Shown here piece by piece: positions 24,371 to 32,020 of a DNA stretch of 64,000 nt. Made by a program: the position numbers and the translations under genes. The notes below the pieces were generated by a model, which worked only from the letters and a program-made list of their open reading frames with translations, was not told where the DNA came from and did no database searches. The stretch comes from Eubacteriales bacterium (GTDB lineage: Bacteria; Bacillota; Clostridia; Lachnospirales; Lachnospiraceae). The first letter of the stretch is position 1, and each line of letters starts with the position of its first letter. The stretch is taken from NCBI GenBank assembly GCA_030537195.1, contig JAUNOK010000011.1, forward strand, positions 1,588-65,587. Reading direction: 5' to 3'.

Positions 24371-24405
24371 AAAAAATTAAAGTGAATAGCATAGCTACCC
24401 ACTTT
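24371..24405 (-). terminator. attenuator hairpin in the infC leader
   Basis: On the minus strand AAAGTGGGTAGC-TAT-GCTATTCACTTT forms a 12-bp stem (two G-U pairs) followed by TAATTTTTT, 19 bases before the infC start. A terminator before the first gene implies regulated readthrough, as in L20-type leaders. Confidence 0.7.
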
Positions 24406-24510
24406 CTTTAATCAAAACACAATCCATAATTATGTGTAATTCTTAAATATCAACCCGAGTCGCCTTGTGCGCTGAGGTGAGAGTGGATACTCTGCTTTGC
24501 TTTGCAACTA
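24406..24510 (-). promoter_or_regulatory. infC operon 5' leader, possible L20-type regulatory RNA
   Basis: About 105 transcribed bases upstream of the attenuator. On the minus strand they include CAAAGCAAAGCAGAGT and CACCTCAGCGCACAAGG, able to form alternative pairings. The place and the terminator fit an L20 autoregulatory leader; no covariance check was possible. Confidence 0.5.
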
Positions 24511-24514
24511 TTGC

Positions 24515-24543
24515 ATGATATCATCTCAAATCATATATGTCAA
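24515..24543 (-). promoter_or_regulatory. infC operon promoter
   Basis: On the minus strand TTGACA (24538-24543), 17 bases, TATCAT (24515-24520), a near-consensus housekeeping promoter. Confidence 0.75.
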
Positions 24544-24652
24544 CCCCATTTTTAAAATTTTTCAAAAAATGCAATTAATCTTATATCTTGGAATATCACT
24601 TCAATAATGATATTATAATACAAGAAAATAATCAAGAAAGGATCTGACATTT

Positions 24653-25522
24653 ATGAAAGATTTTCTTATATCAACTGACACAACTGCTGATTTGCCTGAC
24701 AGTTATGTCAAAGAAAATAATATTGATATTCACACTCTTTTCTACGCATTTGGCGAAACAATCTATGGAACAGACAATATTATGCCTGAGAAAGAATTCT
24801 TTGACCGCATGCGTAACGGTAATATGCCAACTACAATGGCCTGCAATCCCGAAGACTGTAAAACCATATTCGAAAAACGTATCAATGAGGGCTTTGATAT
24901 TCTTCACATTGCATTTTCATCTGCGCTCTCAAGCAGTTATAATAACGCCTGCATAGCTGCGAATGAAGTTATGGAAGAACACCCAGGTTCAAGAATTGTT
25001 GTAATAGATTCATTAGCTGCCTCAATGGGCGAAGGTCTTATCGTATATAAAGCTGTTGAGATGAAGAAATCTGGAAAATCAATGGACGAAATAATAGATT
25101 TTGTCAACAATCACAAGCTTAATGTTGTACATAATTTTACAGTTGATGATCTCAATCACTTATACAGAGGTGGCCGTGTTTCTAAGACTACTGCCATTAT
25201 TGGTACACTTGCCAATATAAAGCCAATTCTCCATGTTAATAATGAAGGCAAACTTATTAATATTGGAAAAGTCCGTGGCAGAAAGAAATCTCTTATTGCT
25301 TTGGTTGATCGTATGGAAGAACATATCGGTTCATATAGAGATAAGAATGACATTGTGTTCATCAGTCATGGTGACTGCTTAGAAGATGCACAGTTTGTTG
25401 CAGATCTTGTTAAAGAAAGGTTCGGCATCGATAATATATGGATTAATTATATATGCCCTACAATAGGTACTCATTCTGGTCCTGGAACAGTTGCCCTCTT
25501 CTTTATGGGCGATTCAAGATAA
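24653..25522 (+). CDS. DegV family fatty-acid-binding protein
   Basis: A 289-residue DegV protein. The opening LISTDTTADLPDSYV, the lipid-contacting AFSSALSSSYN and LYRGGRVSKT, and the C-terminal GTHSGPGTVALFF are typical. Members bind a fatty acid and pass it to the FakA kinase, which feeds exogenous fatty acids into phospholipids. No fakA is nearby. AGAAAGGA precedes the ATG. It is monocistronic and ends in a strong 15-bp terminator. Confidence 0.9.
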   Translation: MKDFLISTDTTADLPDSYVKENNIDIHTLFYAFGETIYGTDNIMPEKEFFDRMRNGNMPTTMACNPEDCKTIFEKRINEGFDILHIAFSSALSSSYNNACIAANEVMEEHPGSRIVVIDSLAASMGEGLIVYKAVEMKKSGKSMDEIIDFVNNHKLNVVHNFTVDDLNHLYRGGRVSKTTAIIGTLANIKPILHVNNEGKLINIGKVRGRKKSLIALVDRMEEHIGSYRDKNDIVFISHGDCLEDAQFVADLVKERFGIDNIWINYICPTIGTHSGPGTVALFFMGDSR

Positions 25523-25534
25523 TATACGAAAATG

Positions 25535-25569
25535 AAAACTGGCAGAGTGATTACCACTCTGCCAGTTTT
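25535..25569. terminator. bidirectional terminator, perfect 15-bp stem
   Basis: AAAACTGGCAGAGTG (25535-25549) pairs exactly with 25555-25569, ending in TTTT. It serves degV on the plus strand. The stop codon of the convergent receiver gene lies in its loop, so that gene's 3' end is built into the stem. Confidence 0.9.
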
Positions 25570-25931
25570 GCTATCTCCTGTATCAATGTATCAACATTCA
25601 CAGGTTTTGTTATCAGACCATTCATTCCTACGTTCTGTAATCCTGAAGCATCCGAATCATATGTGTTAGCTGTCATTGCAATTATAGGGACTTTCTCGCA
25701 TTTCCCACCTAATTCTCTTATATGACTGGTTGTACTGATTCCATCCATCCCCGGCATTCTGATATCCATAAGAATAGCATCTATATCATCTGCCTGTGCT
25801 GACTGCATTAATGCTATTGCAGAATTTCCTCCATCTGCCTCATAAACTGTAATATCTTCATCTTCAAGAATATCTCTAACAAGTTCTCGGTTAAAGTCAT
25901 TATCATCTACAACAAGTACACATTTGTCCAT
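25551..25931 (-). CDS. stand-alone response-regulator receiver domain
   Basis: A 126-residue CheY-like receiver with no output domain. Acidic pocket VVDDND (Asp 9, Asp 10), phospho-acceptor Asp 56 in LMDIRMPGMDG, MTANTY and the conserved Lys in ITKPVN are all present. It most resembles receivers attached to hybrid kinases, such as the one at 7396-9573. It lies 33 bases after the RelA/SpoT-fusion gene, as the third gene of an operon that begins with adenosine deaminase. Its partner kinase is not in this operon. Confidence 0.85.
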   Translation of the reverse strand: MDKCVLVVDDNDFNRELVRDILEDEDITVYEADGGNSAIALMQSAQADDIDAILMDIRMPGMDGISTTSHIRELGGKCEKVPIIAMTANTYDSDASGLQNVGMNGLITKPVNVDTLIQEIAKLAEW

Positions 25932-25964
25932 TATATTCTCCTCTGATTCACTATCGTTAGATTA

Positions 25965-27794
25965 TTACAATACATTATTCTCTCTTATCTCTGAAACAAG
26001 CTTTCTTCTGTATGCTCTGCATCCATTCTCATTCCAGTATTTTCTCTTCTCAACCTTGATAACCTCAAATGTTGTATGGAAAATATCTGTCTTATAACTT
26101 GTATACGGTTCTTTTCCCGGATAAAATACTGTTATTGAATCTGCACATTCATCCATCTTAAGTCCATAATCCTTGGCAAACTTTCGTGATTCATAAGGAC
26201 TTCTTATCATCTTGATATGTGCATAATATCCAACAAGATATGCAAAATAATTCATATCAAACTTATCCAGCCATCTGCCATCACTTGCCATAAACACTAT
26301 AACTGGGAATGTTCTTTCATCATCAGCAATAAGTGTTGTAAGATTATCGTAGTCCTTGCTGTCCTCAACATATCTTACAGATTCTCTCATTCTCTCAACA
26401 TCGACAATTCCTATATTATCTGCAATCTCTCCAAAGAAATTAGGTCTTGAAAACAGTACATTCTCATTATCGCGATATCTGTCTGCTGGTTCCGCATATC
26501 TGTTAGAGACTTTGAATCTTAATCTGTCACCTTCTCTGCAGATAACTGCTTCAGATATCCATACTCTTGTAGGTATCTTAGTATCAAGATGTGTAGTTTT
26601 TTCTGAAAAATACGCATTATCCGAATCAAATTGGAGGTTAACTGAATACCCTGGTTCCGCATTAACATATGTTTCTGCACATTCTGGTAAATCCGTAAAT
26701 ACATCTTCAAATCTTGACTTAACCCATGAATATATATATCCAGTAGCTTTTCTGAACGCATCTGGCATAGCAAGATTACTAAGATCAATATATGTATCAG
26801 CCTTAAACACCATATATGAACCAAATTGTTTAAATGGTTCAAACCTTCTTCTCTTGGCTATGCTTTCATTCTCCTGTTTCTTTTCATGTTCTATTCTTGC
26901 AAATGCTTCTTTCAGCCTTTCATCCTCAGGGCCAATCTGGTTAACTATCTTAACAATATTGTTGACCGTTATCTCCGGCCCTTTATCTCCTGTATTATCC
27001 CAAAGCTGCTTTAACAGCGGTTCCCTCTTGAACTTGTAAAATTTCTTTGCAAGTTCTGTATCATTATCAAATATCTCAGCAATATATGGATGCAATGGCT
27101 CTCTTGTGAACTTCAGTCTGTAATGACACCTTAACATATAGTTCCATTTTCTGTCCTTATAATGCTGATGTCCTAAATCTTCAATAAGTCCTACAACAGA
27201 ATCATCACAAAGTTCAAGCGTAGCAAGAATACTATTCATCTTTCTTGCAAGGGCTTCATTACCAGCCCCGAAAGCTGAACCTTTATATCTCATATCATGC
27301 TCAATCTCATGCCATCCCTCAAAAGAATTGGTTCTTACCTGTATCTCAAATGTATCATCAACATAATCTCCCAGTTCTGGATTAACAATCGTCTTGCTGA
27401 GATATCCAGGCAGCTTGAATATACCATTAATCTTCATCGCCCTGAATTCATATTCATTAGCTTCTGTTGTATTCCACACACCTGGCATTGAGAATATTGT
27501 ATCCAGAAAATTCTTAACAATCTCAACATCATCTGCATAATACAGAATAATTCTGATTCCGATAAGATCCTGCATCTTTTTATCCTGATTATCAGTTCCC
27601 GGTCTTCTGTAATCCTTTAGTATAAGCTTATTAAGCATAGAATCCGGTGCTTTTACTCTGTATGCAACCCTGTAATAAAACCCTGCTTTCTTAAGTTTCT
27701 CTTCTATAATACTTAAAAGATCATCCTTAACAATATCAGGAACATATATCTTCTCTACATTTTCTTTAGTAAATAATTCATTAACTTCACTCAT
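25965..27794 (-). CDS. RelA/SpoT synthetase-domain protein with large unknown C-terminus
   Basis: A 609-residue protein. Residues about 30-215 are a RelA/SpoT nucleotidyltransferase domain: DLIGIRI at 76-82, the catalytic EIQVRT at 150-155 and EIEHDMRYK at 163-171. There is no HD hydrolase, TGS or ACT domain. Residues about 300-609 match nothing I can name. The segment at about 500-560 (FPVIVFMASDGRW, YLVGYYAHI, SITVFYPG) resembles, from memory, a module in uncharacterised actinobacterial proteins. A synthetase with a long unknown partner domain recalls fused toxic alarmone synthetases, but its place between add and a receiver gene suggests a signalling role. Function uncertain. Confidence 0.75.
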   Translation of the reverse strand: MSEVNELFTKENVEKIYVPDIVKDDLLSIIEEKLKKAGFYYRVAYRVKAPDSMLNKLILKDYRRPGTDNQDKKMQDLIGIRIILYYADDVEIVKNFLDTIFSMPGVWNTTEANEYEFRAMKINGIFKLPGYLSKTIVNPELGDYVDDTFEIQVRTNSFEGWHEIEHDMRYKGSAFGAGNEALARKMNSILATLELCDDSVVGLIEDLGHQHYKDRKWNYMLRCHYRLKFTREPLHPYIAEIFDNDTELAKKFYKFKREPLLKQLWDNTGDKGPEITVNNIVKIVNQIGPEDERLKEAFARIEHEKKQENESIAKRRRFEPFKQFGSYMVFKADTYIDLSNLAMPDAFRKATGYIYSWVKSRFEDVFTDLPECAETYVNAEPGYSVNLQFDSDNAYFSEKTTHLDTKIPTRVWISEAVICREGDRLRFKVSNRYAEPADRYRDNENVLFSRPNFFGEIADNIGIVDVERMRESVRYVEDSKDYDNLTTLIADDERTFPVIVFMASDGRWLDKFDMNYFAYLVGYYAHIKMIRSPYESRKFAKDYGLKMDECADSITVFYPGKEPYTSYKTDIFHTTFEVIKVEKRKYWNENGCRAYRRKLVSEIRENNVL

Positions 27795-27797
27795 ATC

Positions 27798-28853
27798 CTA
27801 ACCTCTTATTCCCGTTACTTTAGCAAACTGTGTCTCCACTCTTGCTCTTAAACGGTTCTTAATTGCTTCTGGTGCAAATGCAGCTTCAACACTATTCATT
27901 ATCAACTGCTTGACATCTTTCTTCTCCATATTAAACGTATCTGCAACCAGTGCCAGCTCCCTTGCCTCTGTCGTATCAGAAACTGTCATATTATCCGTAT
28001 TAACAGTAACCTTTATCCCCTTATTAATAAGCTGCTGTATTGGATATTCTTCTATTGATTCATATATTCTTGTATTAAGATTACTTGTTGGGCACAATTC
28101 AAGTGCAATTTCACTCTTTGCGAGCTGTTCCATAACAGCCTCACTCTCGATACATCTTATGCCGTGTCCGATTCTTCCGGCCTGCATGTGCAAAGCACAT
28201 TCTATGCTGTCTGCACCTGCTGCCTCTCCTGCATGTATAGTAAATGGAACTCCCCTCTGAACAGCATCCCTGAATACATCTGTAAATGTATCTGTTGCAT
28301 AAAGTCCTTCAGCCCCTGCAAGGTCTGCTGCCACAACACAATATCCTTTCTCTGCATATAATGCAGCAAGTCTTATTGTTTCCATATTCTCATACTTATT
28401 ACTATCTGATCTCATACAGCATAATATAAGATTGTGACAGGAATATGCCTTCCAATACTTTTTCGATTCAATAATTCCTTCACATGCAGCCTCAACAACT
28501 TCCTGCTGTGACAATCCTTTACGCATATGAAGTTGTGGTGCAAATCTTATCTCACTGTATATTACACCCTGTTCTTCCTGAATTCTGACAAGTTCACATA
28601 CACTATATCTAATTGCATCTCTTGTCTGTAAAAGTTTCAGTGGAAATTCGAACTTCTCAAGGTATTCATTAAGATCCTTACAATCCGAAGATACACTAAG
28701 TCTGCCTGCAAGTTCTCTATCTCTACCAGTATCTATATTCTGCATCTTTGCAAGATGCTTTACAGTCTCTTTCGACAACGAGCCATCAAGATGTACATGC
28801 AAATCCGTCAGACACTCAAGTTTTTCTATCCATTCTATATTACTGTTTTGCAA
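27798..28853 (-). CDS. add: adenosine deaminase
   Basis: A 351-residue purine deaminase that converts adenosine to inosine. Metal and catalytic motifs: HVHLDGS (His 19, His 21), the HAGEA Glu, RIGHGIRC and ELCPTSN. The usual terminal NTDDP reads NTDNMTVSD, a small departure. It is first in an operon, 3 bases before the RelA/SpoT-fusion gene, linking purine salvage with nucleotide signalling. The promoter is at 28900-28928. Confidence 0.85.
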   Translation of the reverse strand: MQNSNIEWIEKLECLTDLHVHLDGSLSKETVKHLAKMQNIDTGRDRELAGRLSVSSDCKDLNEYLEKFEFPLKLLQTRDAIRYSVCELVRIQEEQGVIYSEIRFAPQLHMRKGLSQQEVVEAACEGIIESKKYWKAYSCHNLILCCMRSDSNKYENMETIRLAALYAEKGYCVVAADLAGAEGLYATDTFTDVFRDAVQRGVPFTIHAGEAAGADSIECALHMQAGRIGHGIRCIESEAVMEQLAKSEIALELCPTSNLNTRIYESIEEYPIQQLINKGIKVTVNTDNMTVSDTTEARELALVADTFNMEKKDVKQLIMNSVEAAFAPEAIKNRLRARVETQFAKVTGIRG

Positions 28854-28899
28854 AAAAACACCCTCTTACATAATTATTATCTAACATACATTTCTCTAT

Positions 28900-28928
28900 A
28901 TTTTAAACTGACTTGAGTATATTTGCAA
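28900..28928 (-). promoter_or_regulatory. add operon promoter
   Basis: On the minus strand TTGCAA (28923-28928), 17 bases, TAAAAT (28900-28905). It is divergent from the regulator promoter at 29003-29031. Confidence 0.55.
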
Positions 28929-29002
28929 CACTGATACAGCTTTACATCCACATTTTACCAAGTGTTTTGATAAATTTTATGATTAATTTATATTCATCAA
29001 GT

Positions 29003-29031
29003 TTGCAATAAATATGCAGTCGTGCTATAAT
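29003..29031 (+). promoter_or_regulatory. promoter of the DtxR/MntR-like regulator
   Basis: TTGCAA (29003-29008), 17-base spacer, perfect TATAAT (29026-29031), about 42 bases before the start codon. Confidence 0.65.
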
Positions 29032-29072
29032 CTATATATCAATATCGTTATACGTAATCGGGGGATATAATT

Positions 29073-29435
29073 ATGTCAGTTATTCATGAATCAGCAGAAA
29101 ACTATCTTGAATCAATATTAATGTTAAGTAAAAAGCTTCCTGTTGTTCGTTCAATAGATGTTGCCAATGAATTAGGCTTTAAGAAGTCAAGTGTCAGCAT
29201 TGCAATGAAGAATTTAAGAGAATCTAATCATATAACTGTAACTAAAGAAGGTTACATATACCTTACAGAATCAGGTAAGGAGATTGCAGAGATGATTTAT
29301 GAACGTCATCAGCTTCTTACATCATGGCTCACACGACTTGGTGTTGATCCTAAGGTTGCTGAAGAAGATGCCTGCCGTATCGAACACGATATAAGCAAAG
29401 AATCATTCAATGCTATTAAGAAAGCTATATCTTAA
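29073..29435 (+). CDS. DtxR/MntR-family metal-dependent regulator
   Basis: A 120-residue iron/manganese-responsive repressor. The winged HTH is at about 1-65 (SAENYLESILMLSKK, DVANELGFKKSSVSIAMKNL). The dimerisation helix carries likely metal ligands (ERHQLLTSWLTRLGV, then EEDACRIEHDIS). It is about 20 residues shorter than classic MntR and has no C-terminal SH3-like domain. No metal transporter is adjacent, so its targets lie elsewhere. It ends in a strong hairpin. Confidence 0.85.
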   Translation: MSVIHESAENYLESILMLSKKLPVVRSIDVANELGFKKSSVSIAMKNLRESNHITVTKEGYIYLTESGKEIAEMIYERHQLLTSWLTRLGVDPKVAEEDACRIEHDISKESFNAIKKAIS

Positions 29436-29461
29436 TTTTTTCTCATATAATTTCCTTCTCT

Positions 29462-29508
29462 GAAAGAGCCATGACGGATAATCCGCCATGGCTCTTTCGC
29501 TTTTTATA
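29462..29508. terminator. bidirectional terminator
   Basis: GAAAGAGCCATG (29462-29473) pairs exactly with 29487-29498, extended inward by CGG/CCG and followed by CGCTTTTT. It lies between the convergent regulator and CAP-lipoprotein genes. Confidence 0.85.
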
Positions 29509-29518
29509 TTTGTTTGTA

Positions 29519-30427
29519 TTATCCTGCAAATTCCTGTGCCCAGTAATGATTGTACTCACCACCGCCACCTGTGCTGTAGCCAAGTCCCATTCTTGTATAA
29601 CCTGGGTCTAATATATTAGCTTTATGTCCTGGCGAACTCATCCAGCCATATTTGCCATTAACAACATCTTCTGGAGTAGGCTGACCTGCCGCAATATTCT
29701 CACCACGCATCATATATCCAATATTGCAATAATCAAATACAGTAAAACAGCCTCTTCCATCAGGTCTAGTATGACTAAACTCCCCTGTTCTATCCATCTC
29801 TATTGCTCTCATATTAGCCGCATTGCACAATGCATCATCCAGTACAAGTGGTGCAACACCAGCATTAGCTCTTTCAATATTAACAAGTTCTAACACCCTG
29901 TTTGCAAATTCACTGTATGTAACCGTATTAACCCTTGCAATTGCAAGAAGGCTCTCATCATCAATGACATTAACACTTCCGCCAGAAGACGAATTATCTG
30001 AATTATCTCCTGAATCTGATGCCCCGCTGTTATCCCCTGAATCTGAACCAGAACCATTATCAGAATAACCATTATCCTGATAGCTGTCATCCCGACTGGT
30101 ATCATCCTGATACCCACCATTCTGTGAATATTCCTGCACATTATCTGTGCTTGTGTCTGCCTGTCCGGCATCTGTCTGATTGTCTGATACATCAGATACA
30201 TTTGCATCATCCAGATTACTTTCAGACTGTTTATCATTACTGTTGTCTGATTTCTGTGTACCTTTTTCTGATGTTTCCTTGTCTGCAATTGCTTTCGTTG
30301 TTGCCTGAGTCTCATTAATGTAATCTTTGTCTAAAGCCTCATTATCTCTGGCAGCACTACCACAACCTGTGAACAGACATCCTGCAATCATTGCAGCAAT
30401 AACAGCTGCCACACATTGTCTCTTCAT
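29519..30427 (-). CDS. CAP-domain (SCP/PR-1-like) lipoprotein
   Basis: A 302-residue surface lipoprotein. Signal peptide with lipobox FTGC (Cys 22), then about 130 residues of low-complexity Asp/Ser/Asn/Gly linker. The C-terminal CAP domain reads ELVNIERANAGVAPLVLD, FSHTRPDGRGCFTV, GENIAAGQ and GWMSSPGHKANILDP, with the conserved His and Glu of the family cleft. The function of bacterial CAP proteins is mostly unknown; some bind lipids or have protease-like activity. GGGGGAA precedes the ATG. Confidence 0.9.
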   Translation of the reverse strand: MKRQCVAAVIAAMIAGCLFTGCGSAARDNEALDKDYINETQATTKAIADKETSEKGTQKSDNSNDKQSESNLDDANVSDVSDNQTDAGQADTSTDNVQEYSQNGGYQDDTSRDDSYQDNGYSDNGSGSDSGDNSGASDSGDNSDNSSSGGSVNVIDDESLLAIARVNTVTYSEFANRVLELVNIERANAGVAPLVLDDALCNAANMRAIEMDRTGEFSHTRPDGRGCFTVFDYCNIGYMMRGENIAAGQPTPEDVVNGKYGWMSSPGHKANILDPGYTRMGLGYSTGGGGEYNHYWAQEFAG

Positions 30428-30518
30428 ATATTGTTCCCCCGTTTATCTACTCTTTTGACAGTCTGACTGTCAAAGAAAATCATATCACAAAGGCATTAGA
30501 TTTTCCATATGCATTTTT

Positions 30519-30563
30519 TACCACCAATACCATTCCAAGCTGTATAATTACCATATTTTACCA
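30519..30563. promoter_or_regulatory. four helically phased TACCA repeats
   Basis: TACCA begins at 30519, 30528, 30549 and 30559, steps of 9, 21 and 10 bases, so all four face the same side of the helix. They lie between the divergent CAP-lipoprotein and XRE genes and may be regulator half-sites. Confidence 0.35.
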
Positions 30564-30649
30564 TTTACACTACTATTATTATGCTGATAAAATGTTATTT
30601 TTCTAATAGTCCAATCACGATCAGATGAACTATGGAGGAATACTATAAT

Positions 30650-30997
30650 ATGCAGGAGTATCGTAACAGAATCCGTGAATTACGTGAGGAAAAACATATA
30701 ACACAGGTAAGATTAAGCACTGAGTTGGGGGTTGCACAGGAAACCATAAGTGCATATGAGCAGGGAAGACATCTTCCAAGCGTTACATCACTTATGAAAC
30801 TGAGTGCAATATTAGATGCAAGTATGGACTATATAATGATGAAATCCGATGTCAGAAATGTTGTACAGGTAAAATCATTATCTGATAACGAAACAAGACT
30901 TCTCAGATATTATAAAAAACTTAATTCTGCCGGTAAAGAAAAGGCTCTTTCATATCTCGAAGGTCTTAATGACGGATTAAGAGCAGGTCGTAAATAG
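30650..30997 (+). CDS. XRE-family transcriptional regulator
   Basis: A 115-residue Cro/C1-type regulator. HTH at about 6-60 (IRELREEKHITQVRLSTELG, AQETISAYEQGRHLPS), with a helical tail (SLSDNETRLLRYYKKLNSAG) of the kind seen in many Firmicute XRE proteins. An ATG at 30632 precedes, but it overlaps the GGAGG used by the ATG at 30650, so 30650 is preferred. It is divergent from a CAP lipoprotein and probably controls it or itself through the TACCA repeats (inference). Confidence 0.85.
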   Translation: MQEYRNRIRELREEKHITQVRLSTELGVAQETISAYEQGRHLPSVTSLMKLSAILDASMDYIMMKSDVRNVVQVKSLSDNETRLLRYYKKLNSAGKEKALSYLEGLNDGLRAGRK

Positions 30998-31021
30998 TAT
31001 ATTTTCTTTATAATAAAAATA

Positions 31022-31052
31022 AGCCTCCCGACAAATATATGTCTGGGAGGCT
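31022..31052. terminator. bidirectional terminator between XRE and pflA
   Basis: AGCCTCCC (31022-31029) pairs with GGGAGGCT (31045-31052), extended by GACA/TGTC. The left side carries an A-run (T-run for the minus-strand pflA). Confidence 0.75.
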
Positions 31053-31071
31053 ATTAATTTAATTAACCCTA

Positions 31072-31830
31072 TTATTCAAGATACCCTGTATAATCTGCTG
31101 TATTTAATATATCATTAGCTCTTGCAATCTCTTCTTTAGTAGGTGGCATAACATCAGAAAGTGTATATGGAATTCCAAGTTCCTCCCACTTAAATACACC
31201 AAGTGTATGGTATGGAAGTACTTCAAATCTCTTAACTGTCTTTAAGTTGGCAACAAAATCTCTTAACTGTTCAAGATCTTCCTGTGCATCTGTAACACCA
31301 GGAACAAGAACATGTCTTATCCACATATCCTTATTGTGATCAGACAGATATTTTGCAAGATCAAGAATATTCTTATTCGTCCAGCCTGTAAGATCTTTAT
31401 GTTTCTCATCATTAACCTCCTTAATATCAAGAAGGAAAAGATCCGTAACTGCCATCAGTTTATCAAATTTTTCAAGATATTCTGGTTCCATCTTAAAAGG
31501 ATTGCCTGATGTATCAAGAGTTGTGTGCACACCATTCTTCTTGGCAATCTCAAAAAGCTCTGTCACAAATTCTATCTGAAGAAGCGCCTCACCACCACTT
31601 ATAGTAATTCCGCCACCATTCTTCCAGTAATTCTTGTAACGATAAGCCTTATCAAATACTTCCTGTGCAGTCTCCAATGTACCGCCTTCTTCTTTCCATG
31701 TTTCAGGGTTGTGGCAATATCTGCATCTCATATGACATCCTTTAAGAAATACGATATATCTTACACCTGGTCCATCAACAGAACCAAAGCTTTCTACCTG
31801 ATGAATTCTACCTTTAATACTTTCACTCAT
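31072..31830 (-). CDS. pflA: pyruvate formate-lyase activating enzyme
   Basis: A 252-residue radical SAM glycyl-radical activase. Cluster motif CHMRCRYC (Cys 32, 36, 39) with NPETW after it, GGEALLQIEF as the SAM site, and LPYHTLGVFKWEELG near the end are all characteristic of PflA. It installs the radical on pyruvate formate-lyase, which splits pyruvate into acetyl-CoA and formate. pflB is not adjacent in this window, which is less usual. It has its own promoter and a terminator, so it is monocistronic. GAGGAAG precedes the ATG. Confidence 0.93.
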   Translation of the reverse strand: MSESIKGRIHQVESFGSVDGPGVRYIVFLKGCHMRCRYCHNPETWKEEGGTLETAQEVFDKAYRYKNYWKNGGGITISGGEALLQIEFVTELFEIAKKNGVHTTLDTSGNPFKMEPEYLEKFDKLMAVTDLFLLDIKEVNDEKHKDLTGWTNKNILDLAKYLSDHNKDMWIRHVLVPGVTDAQEDLEQLRDFVANLKTVKRFEVLPYHTLGVFKWEELGIPYTLSDVMPPTKEEIARANDILNTADYTGYLE

Positions 31831-31940
31831 AGCATCTTCCTCTTCTAATAATTATTACTTCATAAATGTATTATCACAAAATAATGATAATTTACTCCAA
31901 AAATGTCTACATTTTATAAAAACATATATTTGGTGCATTA

Positions 31941-31969
31941 AATATAACACATCCCCTATATATTGTCAG
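31941..31969 (-). promoter_or_regulatory. pflA promoter
   Basis: On the minus strand CTGACA (31964-31969), 17 bases, TATATT (31941-31946), about 110 bases before the pflA start. Confidence 0.5.
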
Positions 31970-32020
31970 TTTGAAATCCTCATGTTTGCATAAAAAAGCA
32001 ATATGTAGACTATCTTGCTT

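Noticed and set aside
26356..27039. A 227-codon plus-strand reading frame
   Set aside because: It lies wholly antisense to the RelA/SpoT-fusion gene, has no ribosome binding site and gives a low-complexity Ser/Leu-rich product.
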